Positions 23,909 to 32,086 of a DNA stretch of 43,037 bases are shown here, in pieces. The notes beneath the pieces were generated by a model. It was given only the letters and a program-made list of their open reading frames with translations. It ran no database searches and was not told the DNA's origin. This stretch comes from Alphaproteobacteria bacterium (GTDB lineage: Bacteria; Pseudomonadota; Alphaproteobacteria; JACZXZ01): assembly GCA_035625915.1 (NCBI GenBank), contig DASPOR010000051.1, forward strand, positions 1 through 43,037. The letters run 5' to 3'. Numbering within the stretch: position 1 is the stretch's first letter; every line of letters begins with the position of its first letter. The position numbers and the translations under genes are program-made.

Positions 23909-25426
23909 TCAGCGCGCGAGCGGCAGCGCCACGACCACCCGGAAGCCTCCCTCGGCCCTGTTCTCGGCTGCGACGACGCCGCCCATCGACTCGACATTGC
24001 GCCGGACGATCCAGAGCCCGAGTCCATAATGTACCTTGCCACCCTGCGGCTCGCCCGGCGGCGGATTATTCGCCACTTCCGCGGAACGCAGCGAGACGAA
24101 ACGCTCGAATATCTGCTCGATCTTGTCGGGTGCGACACCTGGTCCTTGATCGCTGATCGAAAGTTCCGCAACCCCGCTTCGGGCACGTAGGATGACCTCG
24201 ATCTCGCCGTTGAGAGGAGAAAAGCTGAGCGCGTTTTCGCATATGTTCTGCACGATGGTTTCAAGAAGCGACGGCGCGCCAATGACGACAAGGCCCGGCT
24301 CGATGCGCGCGACGATGCGGACTCGCCCAGGCTCGTGCGCCTCGCGATATTCCTCCGCAATCTCCTGGACAAGCGCTGAGAGGGGTACGGGTTCGTGTGG
24401 CGGATTGATCGAATCGGCAATGGTCTCGTCCAGTCGGCGGGAGGCGGAGACGAGCCCGTCGAGTCGCTCGAGCGATCGATCGATGATGTCGAGGGCTCGC
24501 AGCGTGCGCGGATCGTCCCTGGTAACACCGCGCCTGAATGGCTCGAGCGATTGCGCGATAATTCCGATCGGAGTCTTGAAGGCGTGAGCGGTCTCTTCGG
24601 CGGCGAAACGCAGCGCCTGAGCGGACGAGCGCAGTGTCGACACGAGCCTGTCGAACTCCTCCGCGACCCAGCTCAGTTCGGGAATTCGGTTCAAGGAGGA
24701 GAAGGTGCCGCGTAACTCGCGACCCGTGCGAAGGTTGCGCGCGAGCCGTCCGAAGCGGCGCAAGCTCAGGCCCGCCTGCATGAAGAGGACAGTCACGATG
24801 AGTGCCATGACGAGATAAATCGCCGCGGCGAAGCGCACGGCACCGGTTTGCCAATACGGTTGGCCAATCGATGAGCCAAGGAACTCGGCTGATTGATAGG
24901 ACGTCACGACGGCCCAACAGCCTGTACTTGCCTGAATGGGGATGACGGACGTAAGCAGCTCCTGGCCGCCGGCCGGATTGGTGTATCGAATGCCGAGCGG
25001 GGCGACGTCTGCACAGCTATCCTTGAGCCGGTCGAGCACTCCCGAGTTGAGCAGATCCTGGCGTTCCTGCTCGAGATACTGCGACGGGACCGCAGGTGCG
25101 GAAGCCACGTAATAAAAACCGCCATTGGTAAAGTCGTCGGCGCGGCGGAAGAGGAGCTTGATATTGGGTCCGGCAATGCCGAGGCGCAACACGGCCTGCG
25201 CGATCGACCGCATTGCCGAGCCGTCGATCCTCTCGACCGCCGGGCGGAGTGCTTCCGCGATGATGCGGCCCTGGGCCTCGACGTTTTCGAGGAGAAGGCG
25301 ATTCTTCTCGGCGTCTGCCGCGCGAAATTGCTCATAGACGATGCTGGGCACCGCGAAGAAGATGGCGACCAGCACCAAAATCTTCACGACAAATGAGCGC
25401 GAGATGCGCTCGAGCTGGCCCATCAT
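23909..25426 (-). CDS. Sensor histidine kinase
   Basis: A 505-residue inner-membrane kinase. TM1 (about 13-30), a periplasmic sensor of about 165 residues and TM2 (about 198-218) are followed by a HAMP-like linker. The dimerisation domain has phospho-acceptor His281 in EETAHAFKTPIGII. The ATP-binding domain has the N box ENALSFSP (Asn398), the G1 box DQGPG (426-430) and the G2 box GLGLWIV (468-474). The H-A-F-K-T-P form of the H box occurs in ChvG-like kinases. The ATG at 25426 starts one base after the response-regulator stop, so the pair is translationally coupled. The stimulus cannot be inferred. Confidence 0.92.
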   Translation of the reverse strand: MMGQLERISRSFVVKILVLVAIFFAVPSIVYEQFRAADAEKNRLLLENVEAQGRIIAEALRPAVERIDGSAMRSIAQAVLRLGIAGPNIKLLFRRADDFTNGGFYYVASAPAVPSQYLEQERQDLLNSGVLDRLKDSCADVAPLGIRYTNPAGGQELLTSVIPIQASTGCWAVVTSYQSAEFLGSSIGQPYWQTGAVRFAAAIYLVMALIVTVLFMQAGLSLRRFGRLARNLRTGRELRGTFSSLNRIPELSWVAEEFDRLVSTLRSSAQALRFAAEETAHAFKTPIGIIAQSLEPFRRGVTRDDPRTLRALDIIDRSLERLDGLVSASRRLDETIADSINPPHEPVPLSALVQEIAEEYREAHEPGRVRIVARIEPGLVVIGAPSLLETIVQNICENALSFSPLNGEIEVILRARSGVAELSISDQGPGVAPDKIEQIFERFVSLRSAEVANNPPPGEPQGGKVHYGLGLWIVRRNVESMGGVVAAENRAEGGFRVVVALPLAR

Positions 25427-25427
25427 C

Positions 25428-26219
25428 CTAGGAATCGTCGCCCTCCCTCTCGTGCCAGCGGTAGCCGAAACCGGAGTAGTTCTCGATCTCGTCGAAATCC
25501 GGGTCGACGTCGCGGAATTTCTGACGAATTCGTTTGACGAACGCTCGCACGTTGGAGCGGTAGCCTTCCATACCATAGCCAGCGACGAAGCCCTCGCCGT
25601 GCACCAGGTCATAGAGCTCGCGATATCGAACGTCCTGGCCGACGCGGGTTGCAAGTAGTTCGACCATCTTGAATTCCGTGATGCTCAAGGGCACCTCGAG
25701 GGTTTTCCAGAATGCCCTGCTTGACTCGCGCCGAAGTTCCAGCTCGCCGCGCATCAATGTGGACGGTCCGTCGTCAACGTCCCGCACGGTGTCATCGTTG
25801 GCCGCGGGCCTGCCACCTTTGATCCCCTCCAAGATCAAATTCAGGCGTTTCAGCAGGATCGAGAAACTGCGCGATTTCTCGACGAAATCGACAGCACCGC
25901 CCTGAAGTGCTGCTTCCTCATAGATCTGATCGGTCAAAACCGTCAGGAAAATGACGGGCACTTGCAAGCCGGCCTGGCGCATCCGCCGCAGGACCTCGAT
26001 GCCGTTCATCTCCGGCATCTTCCAGTCGAGCAAGACGATATCGTTGTCCTGCTCGGCGAGGAGATGCCGCAACGCGGGTTCCCCGCCCTCGAACGAGCAC
26101 ACATCGAAACCCGCATCGACAAGATTTTGTCCGAGCGACTCGCGAAACAGCGCGTCATCGTCGACCAGAACAAGCCGCGTGCGTGTGCCGACCTGCCTTA
26201 AAAATTGCGTATCGCTCAT
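25428..26219 (-). CDS. OmpR/PhoB-type response regulator
   Basis: A 263-residue two-component regulator. The receiver domain (about 14-135) has the acidic triad (VDDD, 19-22), phospho-acceptor Asp65 in LLDWKMPEMNG, a Thr in FLTVL and Lys in FVEKS. After a linker containing GRPAANDDTVRD, the C-terminal winged helix (about 155-258) includes LSITEFKMVELLATRVGQDVRYRELYDLV and NVRAFVKRIRQKF with the final YSGFGYRW wing. It overlaps the upstream lipoprotein stop (ATGA) and is followed by the kinase gene. Confidence 0.93.
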   Translation of the reverse strand: MSDTQFLRQVGTRTRLVLVDDDALFRESLGQNLVDAGFDVCSFEGGEPALRHLLAEQDNDIVLLDWKMPEMNGIEVLRRMRQAGLQVPVIFLTVLTDQIYEEAALQGGAVDFVEKSRSFSILLKRLNLILEGIKGGRPAANDDTVRDVDDGPSTLMRGELELRRESSRAFWKTLEVPLSITEFKMVELLATRVGQDVRYRELYDLVHGEGFVAGYGMEGYRSNVRAFVKRIRQKFRDVDPDFDEIENYSGFGYRWHEREGDDS

Positions 26220-26650
26220 GAGCCTGACGGTCGCAAGGAGGCTACGCAGGCCCCGCCTTGCAGGCCCTTCGGTCCGTTCGGCTTTAGATCGTAGGTCAAT
26301 GCTTTGAACGTCTGAGTGCCGAGGTCGAGATAGAAGAAAATGTCCAGTCCGCAGCCGGAGGAGCCGTAAGTCCAGATCACGGCCGGCGGCTCGTCGCGCA
26401 TCGCCGATGGATTGCCGAAAAGACGTCGAGTCTCTTCTTGCGAGAGGCCCACAAGCGTCTCCGGCTCTATGGGCTGGGTCACGCGATCTTTGGGCGGCGG
26501 GACCGGCACCGGCAGCGCCGCCACCTGGTTTGAACGTGCTGTCGCCGCCGGCGGTGGCGGTGGCGGCGTAGGCGCAATGCTCTGCTCACTCGTTTCGCAT
26601 GCGCCGAGCGCCAATGCCACAAAGAGCGGGATAGACCGTGACAATCGCAC
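26216..26650 (-). CDS. Small lipoprotein preceding a two-component system
   Basis: A 144-residue lipoprotein. The leader MRLSRSIPLFVALALGAC ends in a clear lipobox, LGAC. A proline-rich tether (TPPPPPPAA, VPVPPPKDR) is followed by a compact domain (about 62-140). That domain has PETLVGLSQEETRRLFGNPSA, which resembles the SmpA/BamE-type helix that opens with 'x-L-x-G-L-T-x-x-x-V-x-x-x-L-G-x-P', then a strand segment SSGCGLDIFFYLDL and a terminal ACVASL; the Cys residues could form a disulfide. The GTG start follows GGGGGA by 6 bases. Its coupling to the response regulator suggests an envelope-stress sensor or an accessory to the kinase, as inference. Confidence 0.75.
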   Translation of the reverse strand: MRLSRSIPLFVALALGACETSEQSIAPTPPPPPPAATARSNQVAALPVPVPPPKDRVTQPIEPETLVGLSQEETRRLFGNPSAMRDEPPAVIWTYGSSGCGLDIFFYLDLGTQTFKALTYDLKPNGPKGLQGGACVASLRPSGS

Positions 26651-27079
26651 TGGTGTCCCCCGTGTCTAACTAATTTAGGGTTTTCGTAACGGCCCAAAAA
26701 TACACTTCCGGCGCCCCGCCGCAATCCCCATGACGCAGGCAGCATTAGTGCTGAATCGTGTTTAAGAAACAATTAACGAATTCGGCTCCGATTGACCCGA
26801 CAGTCGACCAATATAAAGTGAAGTGGATCTGACCAGTTTCAAGACTTAGTTCAAAGGACGGGCGAGCCTACCAGGTATTGGGCCAAAGTGACGTAGTGCC
26901 AATCGTCGGACTCCTGCAATTCTGTCGATAGCCCAGCGGCCGGCGCTTAATGCCGGCTTCGGCAAAACCGGGCAGGGTTTTGCTGAATTCGTTCTTGAAT
27001 CCCTTAAAGCCGCCTCGGATGGCAAAATCCGACGCCCCGAGTCGCCGAAGCCGCGTTTGCTCCGGTCGAGGTGATGCGC
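26651..27079. other. Intergenic region downstream of the decarboxylase gene
   Basis: 429 bp with no secure gene. A minus frame (26868-27083) opens with a TTG overlapping the decarboxylase stop but shows no known family. In another frame the piece ESDDWHYVTLAQYLVGSPVL looks protein-like, so remnants of a former downstream gene are possible. A perfect 8-bp hairpin, GCAAAACC/GGTTTTGC, lies at 26962-26983. Confidence 0.35.
26962..26983 (-). terminator. Hairpin downstream of the decarboxylase gene
   Basis: GCAAAACC and GGTTTTGC form a perfect 8-bp stem with a 6-nt loop, about 100 bp beyond the decarboxylase stop. No clean T-run follows, so termination is only a possibility. Confidence 0.4.
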
Positions 27080-28420
27080 TCAAACGAAATAGGCTTTAAG
27101 CGGTGCAAAGCCGTTGAAACCGACGGTCGAATACGTTGTGGTGTAGGCGCCGCAGGACAGGATGCGAACCTTGTCACCCTCCTTGAGCGACAGCGGAAGT
27201 CGATAAGTCGTCTTCTCGTACAATATATCGACACTGTCGCAGGTCGGGCCCGCGAGAACGACGGGGCCGGTGGCGTCGCCGTCGCGCGTCGTGCGCAGGC
27301 GATATTTGATCGCCTCGTCCATCGTTTCGACGAGACCCGAGAATTTGCCCACGTCGAGATAGATCCAACGCGTTTGCTCGCCCACATCCTTGGTTGAAAT
27401 GAGCACGACTTCGCTCTCGATGACGCCTGCGTCGCCGACGATGGCACGGCCGGGCTCGACTATGAGTTCCGGCATGCTCGCGCCGAAGTGTTTCCGCACG
27501 GCGGCAATCACAGCTGCCCCGTAATCCTCGTTCGAAGGGACATCCTGATGATAGCGGCTCGGGAACCCACCGCCGAGATTAATGACGCGCACGTCGACAC
27601 CTCGTCCGCGAAGCTCTTCCCAAAGGCGCGCGACCTGCCCGAGGACCTTGTCCCATTGGGTCACGTCAGTCTGCTGAGAGCCGATATGGAAGGAGATGCC
27701 GCATGCATCGAGCCCGCGCGACTTGGCATGCACGAGCAATTCAACCGCCATGCCCGGCGAACAGCCGAACTTGCGCGAAAGCGGCCATTCCGCACCCTCA
27801 TTATCGACGAGGACGCGGCAAAAAACACGGCTGCCCGGTGCAGCACGCGAGAGCTTTTCTATCTCGCTTTCCGCGTCAAAAGCGAAAAGCCGTACGCCCT
27901 TTTCATAGGCGTAAGTAATGTCACCCTCTTTCTTGATCGTATTGCCATACGAAAGGCGTGCGGGATCGACCCCGTGAGCAAGGCATAGATCGATCTCGCC
28001 GGGGCTCGCCGCATCGAAGGCAGCGCCCAGGCGTACGAGCAGCCTGATCACTTCGGGTGCAGGGTTCGCCTTCACCGAATAGAACGTTTGGGCAGGCTCG
28101 AGCGCGCGCGCGAGTGCGAGATAGCTCTGCTCGACCATTGCAAGATCGACCACCAGGCACGGTGTTGCCGGCCGCACCGTGTCCAAAAACTCGGCAATGC
28201 GCGGTGTAATTTCGCCGCGGGCCACGTGTGGCGGAACCACACGAAGACGCGCCTTCGACTTGCGCTTGACAGATGGGCGAACGCGTCCAGGCCCAGGTTG
28301 CGGCAAGGGCTGGCCCTGCTCGACAATAGCCCGCTCGCTGGGAGTTGCCACGGAGGCCGACGCTGAATTTCCGATTTGTCGACGACGGGTGGCGTGGCCA
28401 CCCTTATTGGCTGCGAACAT
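27080..28420 (-). CDS. Ornithine/lysine decarboxylase, fold type III PLP enzyme
   Basis: A 446-residue enzyme converting ornithine to putrescine, or lysine to cadaverine. The PLP lysine lies in TFYSVKANPAPEV. HIGSQ, the GGGFPSRY glycine loop, EPGRAIVGDAG and the C-terminal PTCDSVDILYE (catalytic Cys-Asp from the partner subunit) are all present. The catalytic core starts near residue 62 (TPRIAEFLDTVRPATPCLVVDL). The first 60 residues are a basic, proline-rich extension absent from most 375-400-residue homologues. ATG 28420 is preceded by GAGGGAG at 6 bases, which supports the long form. It fits with the ornithine-yielding arcB and the argD/argF genes elsewhere in the window. Confidence 0.9.
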   Translation of the reverse strand: MFAANKGGHATRRRQIGNSASASVATPSERAIVEQGQPLPQPGPGRVRPSVKRKSKARLRVVPPHVARGEITPRIAEFLDTVRPATPCLVVDLAMVEQSYLALARALEPAQTFYSVKANPAPEVIRLLVRLGAAFDAASPGEIDLCLAHGVDPARLSYGNTIKKEGDITYAYEKGVRLFAFDAESEIEKLSRAAPGSRVFCRVLVDNEGAEWPLSRKFGCSPGMAVELLVHAKSRGLDACGISFHIGSQQTDVTQWDKVLGQVARLWEELRGRGVDVRVINLGGGFPSRYHQDVPSNEDYGAAVIAAVRKHFGASMPELIVEPGRAIVGDAGVIESEVVLISTKDVGEQTRWIYLDVGKFSGLVETMDEAIKYRLRTTRDGDATGPVVLAGPTCDSVDILYEKTTYRLPLSLKEGDKVRILSCGAYTTTYSTVGFNGFAPLKAYFV

Positions 28421-28739
28421 CGATTGCTCCCTCTCGGTCCGGCATTCCGCCGAATGACAACCCAAAAGAGACGCGACCGTCGTTGCATAACCACAGAGGG
28501 CCAGCGGCACGTGCGTATGCGTCAGTAATCCTACATACGCCCTTTCAGACGAGACGCAAGAAAATTCTTCATAAAGAGGGCCAAATCTTCGCGAGTGGAG
28601 GGGCTCGGAAATCTTAAGCCAAAATTAACCACGGGGGTTGAACTCCGTAGCTAAATAAGGGATGGTTTGGTTAGCAAACCCGGCGCCAAGTCCGGGAACG
28701 CATTGCGGTAGTGGGTCGAAAATAACTGTGGGGGGCAGC
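28421..28739. promoter_or_regulatory. Divergent promoter region, decarboxylase / CHAP gene
   Basis: 319 bp between two divergently transcribed genes. GCGTATG (28512-28518) and CATACGC (about 28533-28539) form a 7-bp inverted pair in the decarboxylase leader. Alphaproteobacterial ornithine decarboxylase genes often carry the conserved speF leader RNA; position and length fit, but the covariance cannot be tested by eye. Confidence 0.35.
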
Positions 28740-29252
28740 ATGACGAGTCGCAATCTCGCCAAAGCACTTGCGTTTGGCGTCAGCACGTTTGTTTTTCTCG
28801 TTACATCCTCCGAATTGACACCCGCCTCGGCTATCCAGTGTGCGCCTTATGCCCGCAGCATTTCCGGCATCGATCTTTATGGCGCTGCTTGGACGTGGTG
28901 GGCTTCAGCAAACGGACGATATGAGCGCGGAAATACACCCAGGATCGGATCAGCAATCGTCTTCAAGAAGCTGAAGGGGATGCCGTCGGGACATGTCGCG
29001 ATCGTGACCGCGGTGGAAAGCTCACGCCTCATCAAGGTCAATCACGCAAACTGGGTGCATCGCGGACGACAAGGCAAGGTCGAGACAAATGTCTCGATCT
29101 ACGACGAGTCGCCCAACAACGACTGGAGCCAAGTGCGGGTCTGGTATTCGCCAGTCCACGATTTAGGCGTCAAGGTGTATGCGACTTATGGCTTCATCTA
29201 TCCCATGGGCGTGTCGAGCCGCGTCGCCGACAAGTGGCGCACGAGCAGCTAA
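28740..29252 (+). CDS. Secreted CHAP-domain amidase/peptidase
   Basis: A 170-residue exported protein. Residues 1-31 are a signal peptide ending near PASA. The CHAP (NlpC/P60-like) fold has Cys34 in IQCAPYARSISGI, His85 in SGHVAIVTAV and Asn101/Asn104 in VNHANWVHRG, a complete Cys-His-Asn set for peptidoglycan cleavage. WTWWASANGRYERG between them is the usual CHAP helix. The ATG at 28740 follows GGGGGGCAGC and is preferred over an upstream in-frame start that would mask the signal peptide. A role in cell-wall turnover is likely; the substrate bond is not known. Confidence 0.87.
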   Translation: MTSRNLAKALAFGVSTFVFLVTSSELTPASAIQCAPYARSISGIDLYGAAWTWWASANGRYERGNTPRIGSAIVFKKLKGMPSGHVAIVTAVESSRLIKVNHANWVHRGRQGKVETNVSIYDESPNNDWSQVRVWYSPVHDLGVKVYATYGFIYPMGVSSRVADKWRTSS

Positions 29253-29334
29253 AGCACTCTGGCATCGCGTCATAGAACGTCCAGCCGTGAGGTGCTCTCG
29301 CTTGGTGCCAGCATTCGCCGATGGACGGCCCTGA

Positions 29335-29730
29335 GTGAGCGCTTATCTCTGGATTGCACTCGGAAGTGCGATCGGTGGTGTCGCCAGGTACGGTGTTACC
29401 TACCTATTTGCCGCGACGGTCGGAGATGGGTTTCCATGGGGCACCTTGGCGATCAACGTGTCCGGGTCCTGGCTGATCGGTTTCTTCAATACGCTGAGCG
29501 GGACGGATGGGCGTGTCCTGGTGCCAGTACGGGTCCGTCAGTTCGTCATGATCGGTATATGCGGCGGTTACACGACGTTCTCCGCCTTCAGCCTCGAAAC
29601 GCTCAACATTCTTCAGCGTGGCGCTGTCCTTTCGGCGGCCGCTTACGTTACGGCCTCGGCGACGCTCTGCCTCGCCGCCGTCTGGTCCGGTCATTTACTC
29701 GCGGCCCGAACGAACCGCCTCGCGTTCTAG
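29335..29730 (+). CDS. crcB: CrcB/FluC fluoride exporter
   Basis: A 131-residue four-helix membrane protein of the Fluc family, which forms antiparallel dimers that expel fluoride. Signature segments are GSAIGGVARYGVTY (N-terminal helix), FPWGTLAINVSGSWLIGF with the conserved Asn, and GICGGYTTFSAFSLE (T-T-F-S-x-F), the fluoride and sodium site. The GTG start begins MSAYLWIALGS. The TAG stop codon is formed by the left end of repeat B1. No fluoride-riboswitch consensus was recognised in the 82 bp upstream. Confidence 0.93.
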   Translation: MSAYLWIALGSAIGGVARYGVTYLFAATVGDGFPWGTLAINVSGSWLIGFFNTLSGTDGRVLVPVRVRQFVMIGICGGYTTFSAFSLETLNILQRGAVLSAAAYVTASATLCLAAVWSGHLLAARTNRLAF

Positions 29731-29799
29731 TGTGGCGAATCCGAAATTCGCCACATTAGGGGGCGGGGCGGGGAGCGAATTTCGGATTCGCCACACGAG
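29727..29799 (+). repeat. Palindromic repeat family B, copy B1 (MITE-like)
   Basis: A 73-bp element with left arm GTGTGGCGAATCCGAAATTC and the matching right arm ending GGATTCGCCACAC, around a G-rich loop. It begins with CTAG, whose TAG (29728-29730) is the crcB stop codon. The loop differs from copies B2 and B3. It sits between crcB and the convergent RidA gene and could act as a terminator. Confidence 0.8.
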
Positions 29800-29823
29800 C
29801 GCCCCGGCCGCAGAAAGTAGCCC

Positions 29824-30210
29824 TCAATGCTTTGCGGCCACTGCTTCAAGCTCGAAGAGCCAAGCCGGCGAGGCAAGTGCCTTGACGATCACGAGCGTTG
29901 CCGCTGGCGCCGGATCCTCGATGAAGCGGTCGCGCACTGCGCGGGCGATCGGCACATGTGCGGGATCAACCAGATAGTAGTTGAGCCGCACCACGTCACG
30001 GAACCCCATCTGGGCAGCCTCGAGGGCGGCTTCGAGATTGCGCCACGCTTGTTCACACTGCGCCTCGAACCCTTCGACAGTCGAGCCGTCGATCCTCGCG
30101 CCGACTTGACCCGCGAGGAATACCCAGCGTGCGTTCGGCGGGATTTCAACCACCTGGCTGTAGCGGCCGGCTGGCGGTGGCACCGTCGGGGGATTAAGGT
30201 GTTTCAGCAA
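29824..30210 (-). CDS. RidA (YjgF/YER057c/UK114) family protein
   Basis: A 128-residue single-domain protein. RidA enzymes hydrolyse reactive enamine/imine intermediates released by PLP enzymes. VFLAGQVGARIDGSTVEGFEAQCEQAWRNLEAAL, VVRLNYYLVDPAHV and the final PAWLFELEAVA are the typical strand-helix elements; the usual catalytic Arg of the canonical RidA subgroup (about 105) is not clearly present, so it may belong to another Rid subfamily. The TTG start has GGGAGGG 6-8 bases upstream. It follows the LivM-LivG fusion by 88 bp on the same strand and may be part of that transcript. Confidence 0.88.
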   Translation of the reverse strand: MLKHLNPPTVPPPAGRYSQVVEIPPNARWVFLAGQVGARIDGSTVEGFEAQCEQAWRNLEAALEAAQMGFRDVVRLNYYLVDPAHVPIARAVRDRFIEDPAPAATLVIVKALASPAWLFELEAVAAKH

Positions 30211-30298
30211 TTTTCGACCCTCCCTTGGTTATTCCCCATATTCGATGAGTGGTATCCAGGCGTGTCCGAGCGAGTTCACTGTGAGCGTCTCGCCGAGT

Positions 30299-32086
30299 TC
30301 AACCGAATGCCGGCACCGCCGGTGCGCCGAGGTAGACCTCGATCACGCGCGCGTCGTTGCGCACGACCGCCGGCGCACCTTGGGCGATGACACGCCCGCT
30401 GGCAAGGCAAATCACGCGCGTTGCGAGTGGCATAAGAAACGACATGTTGTGCTCGATGACGAGAAGCGTCAGGCCACCGGCAGCGAGCGCTGCGAGCCGA
30501 TGTGCGAGGTCGGCCTGGTCCGAACCGCTCAGACCGGCGGCTGGCTCATCGAGGATGAGAAGGTGTGGCTCGAGCGCCAAGGCGCGAGCAATCTCCATCC
30601 GGCTCCTAAGGGCCTGCGGCAAATCCCCGGCCCTGTACCAGGCGTGCTCTCGAAGACCGAGACTGTCGAGAAGGGCCATGGCGTGGCCACGCGCGCGTGC
30701 GAGGCGCGCGTCGGTCCTGCCAGTTCCGAGCGCTTTCGTAAACGAAGCCCTCTCAAGGACGAAGCGGGCAACGGCAACATTGTCGAGCACAGTCATGTCG
30801 TCGTCGAGATTGCTCGCTTGAAACGTGCGGGCAATCCCGAGGCGCGCAATGCGGAAAGACGGTAAGCGCGCGAGGTCGCAACCGGCGAAACGAATGCGCC
30901 CGCGCATCGGCCGATAAAGGCCGGTGAGCAGGTTGACGAGCGTGGTCTTGCCCGAGCCGTTTGGCCCGATAAGGCCGATGACCTCCCCTCGCGCGATCTT
31001 CAGATGCACGCCATCGAGTGCCCTGACACCCCCGAAGGCGATCGTGAGATCGTCGACTTCAAGGAGGGGCGTCCCGGCCGGTCCGGTCTCGTCCGGCGCC
31101 CATGCTCGTAGAGGATCGGGAACGGGTGGCGGGCATTCTGGCCAGAACCGGGCCCGAATCCGCTCGATGGCCCCCACGATACCGTAGGGTGCGGCAATGA
31201 TCGCCACGAGCGTCACAGCACCGTAGGCGATGAGATACGAACGCTCCAGCGCGCGGAACCATTCGGGCAGGTGCGTGAGCAGTACCGCGCCCACAACCGC
31301 ACCTGAGATTCGCGCCCGGCCGCCGATGACGACCATCATGAGGCACATGACCATGATCGGAAAACCGAGTGCTTCCGGCGAGACCACGCCGACCGCGTGA
31401 GCGTAGAGCGCTCCGGCCGCACCCGCATAGAGCGCCGACAGCAGGAAAGCAGCCAGGCGCAAATTGCCGATATCGATGCCAAGGGCGAGTGCTGCAAGGC
31501 TGTTCTCGCGCATGAGCTGGAAGGCTCGCCCATAAAGCCCGCGCATGACCTGCCAACCCAGGGCGCCGCCGACGGCCACGATCGACCAGACGAAAATCAG
31601 GAGGGGCCAGCCTTGCTCGATCTCCCGCCCCAGCACGGCGATTGGCGGGACACCCGCAATGCCGTTGGCGCCACCTGTAACGCTCGTCCAATTGAGGGCG
31701 AAAACGAGGACGACCTGTCCAATTCCGAGCGTGGCGAGGGCAAAGTAATGGGTTTCGAGGCGTAGGACCGGCAGCGCCACCGCGAGTGCGACGAAGCCAG
31801 GGAGTGCGATCGACAGCGAGAAGGTTGTGCCAAATCCAAATCCGAAGGTGGCGCCAAGGATTGCCGTCACGTAAGCCCCGAGGCCGAAAAAGCAGCCGTG
31901 GGCGAGTGAGAGGGCGCCTGCATAGCCAAAGGCGAACTGATAGCCGACGGCGAGGATTGCATAGACACCCGAGATCGTGAGCAAGCGAAGTGTATAGGCG
32001 TCACCCTGGAGTATCGGGTAAAGGAGGAGAATTACCGCGAGTGCCGCAAGCGGCAAACGGATACCCGAGATGAGGGTGGACGCCAT
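30299..32086 (-). CDS. Branched-chain amino-acid-type ABC transporter: permease-ATPase fusion (LivM-LivG)
   Basis: A 595-residue fusion. Residues 1-315 are a LivM permease with about ten membrane segments and the family's GYAGALSLAHGCFFGLGAYV. Residues 340-595 are a LivG-type ATPase: Walker A GPNGSGKT (374-381), TFQ Q-loop (421-423), signature region LPQALRSRMEIARA (489-502), Walker B LLILDE (509-514) and switch His546. The signature is unusual because LivG normally has L-P-Y-G-x-Q. The ATG overlaps the LivH stop by one base (TGATG). No LivF gene is near, so either this ATPase pairs with itself or LivF is encoded elsewhere. Substrates of this family include amino acids, amides and urea. Confidence 0.88.
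   Translation of the reverse strand: MASTLISGIRLPLAALAVILLLYPILQGDAYTLRLLTISGVYAILAVGYQFAFGYAGALSLAHGCFFGLGAYVTAILGATFGFGFGTTFSLSIALPGFVALAVALPVLRLETHYFALATLGIGQVVLVFALNWTSVTGGANGIAGVPPIAVLGREIEQGWPLLIFVWSIVAVGGALGWQVMRGLYGRAFQLMRENSLAALALGIDIGNLRLAAFLLSALYAGAAGALYAHAVGVVSPEALGFPIMVMCLMMVVIGGRARISGAVVGAVLLTHLPEWFRALERSYLIAYGAVTLVAIIAAPYGIVGAIERIRARFWPECPPPVPDPLRAWAPDETGPAGTPLLEVDDLTIAFGGVRALDGVHLKIARGEVIGLIGPNGSGKTTLVNLLTGLYRPMRGRIRFAGCDLARLPSFRIARLGIARTFQASNLDDDMTVLDNVAVARFVLERASFTKALGTGRTDARLARARGHAMALLDSLGLREHAWYRAGDLPQALRSRMEIARALALEPHLLILDEPAAGLSGSDQADLAHRLAALAAGGLTLLVIEHNMSFLMPLATRVICLASGRVIAQGAPAVVRNDARVIEVYLGAPAVPAFG

Noticed and set aside
29253..29334. Fluoride riboswitch in front of crcB
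   Set aside because: No match to the conserved pseudoknot motifs was seen in the 82-bp leader.
29618..30390. Plus-strand open frames across repeat B1 and the RidA gene
   Set aside because: They run through a palindrome and antisense to a confident RidA gene.
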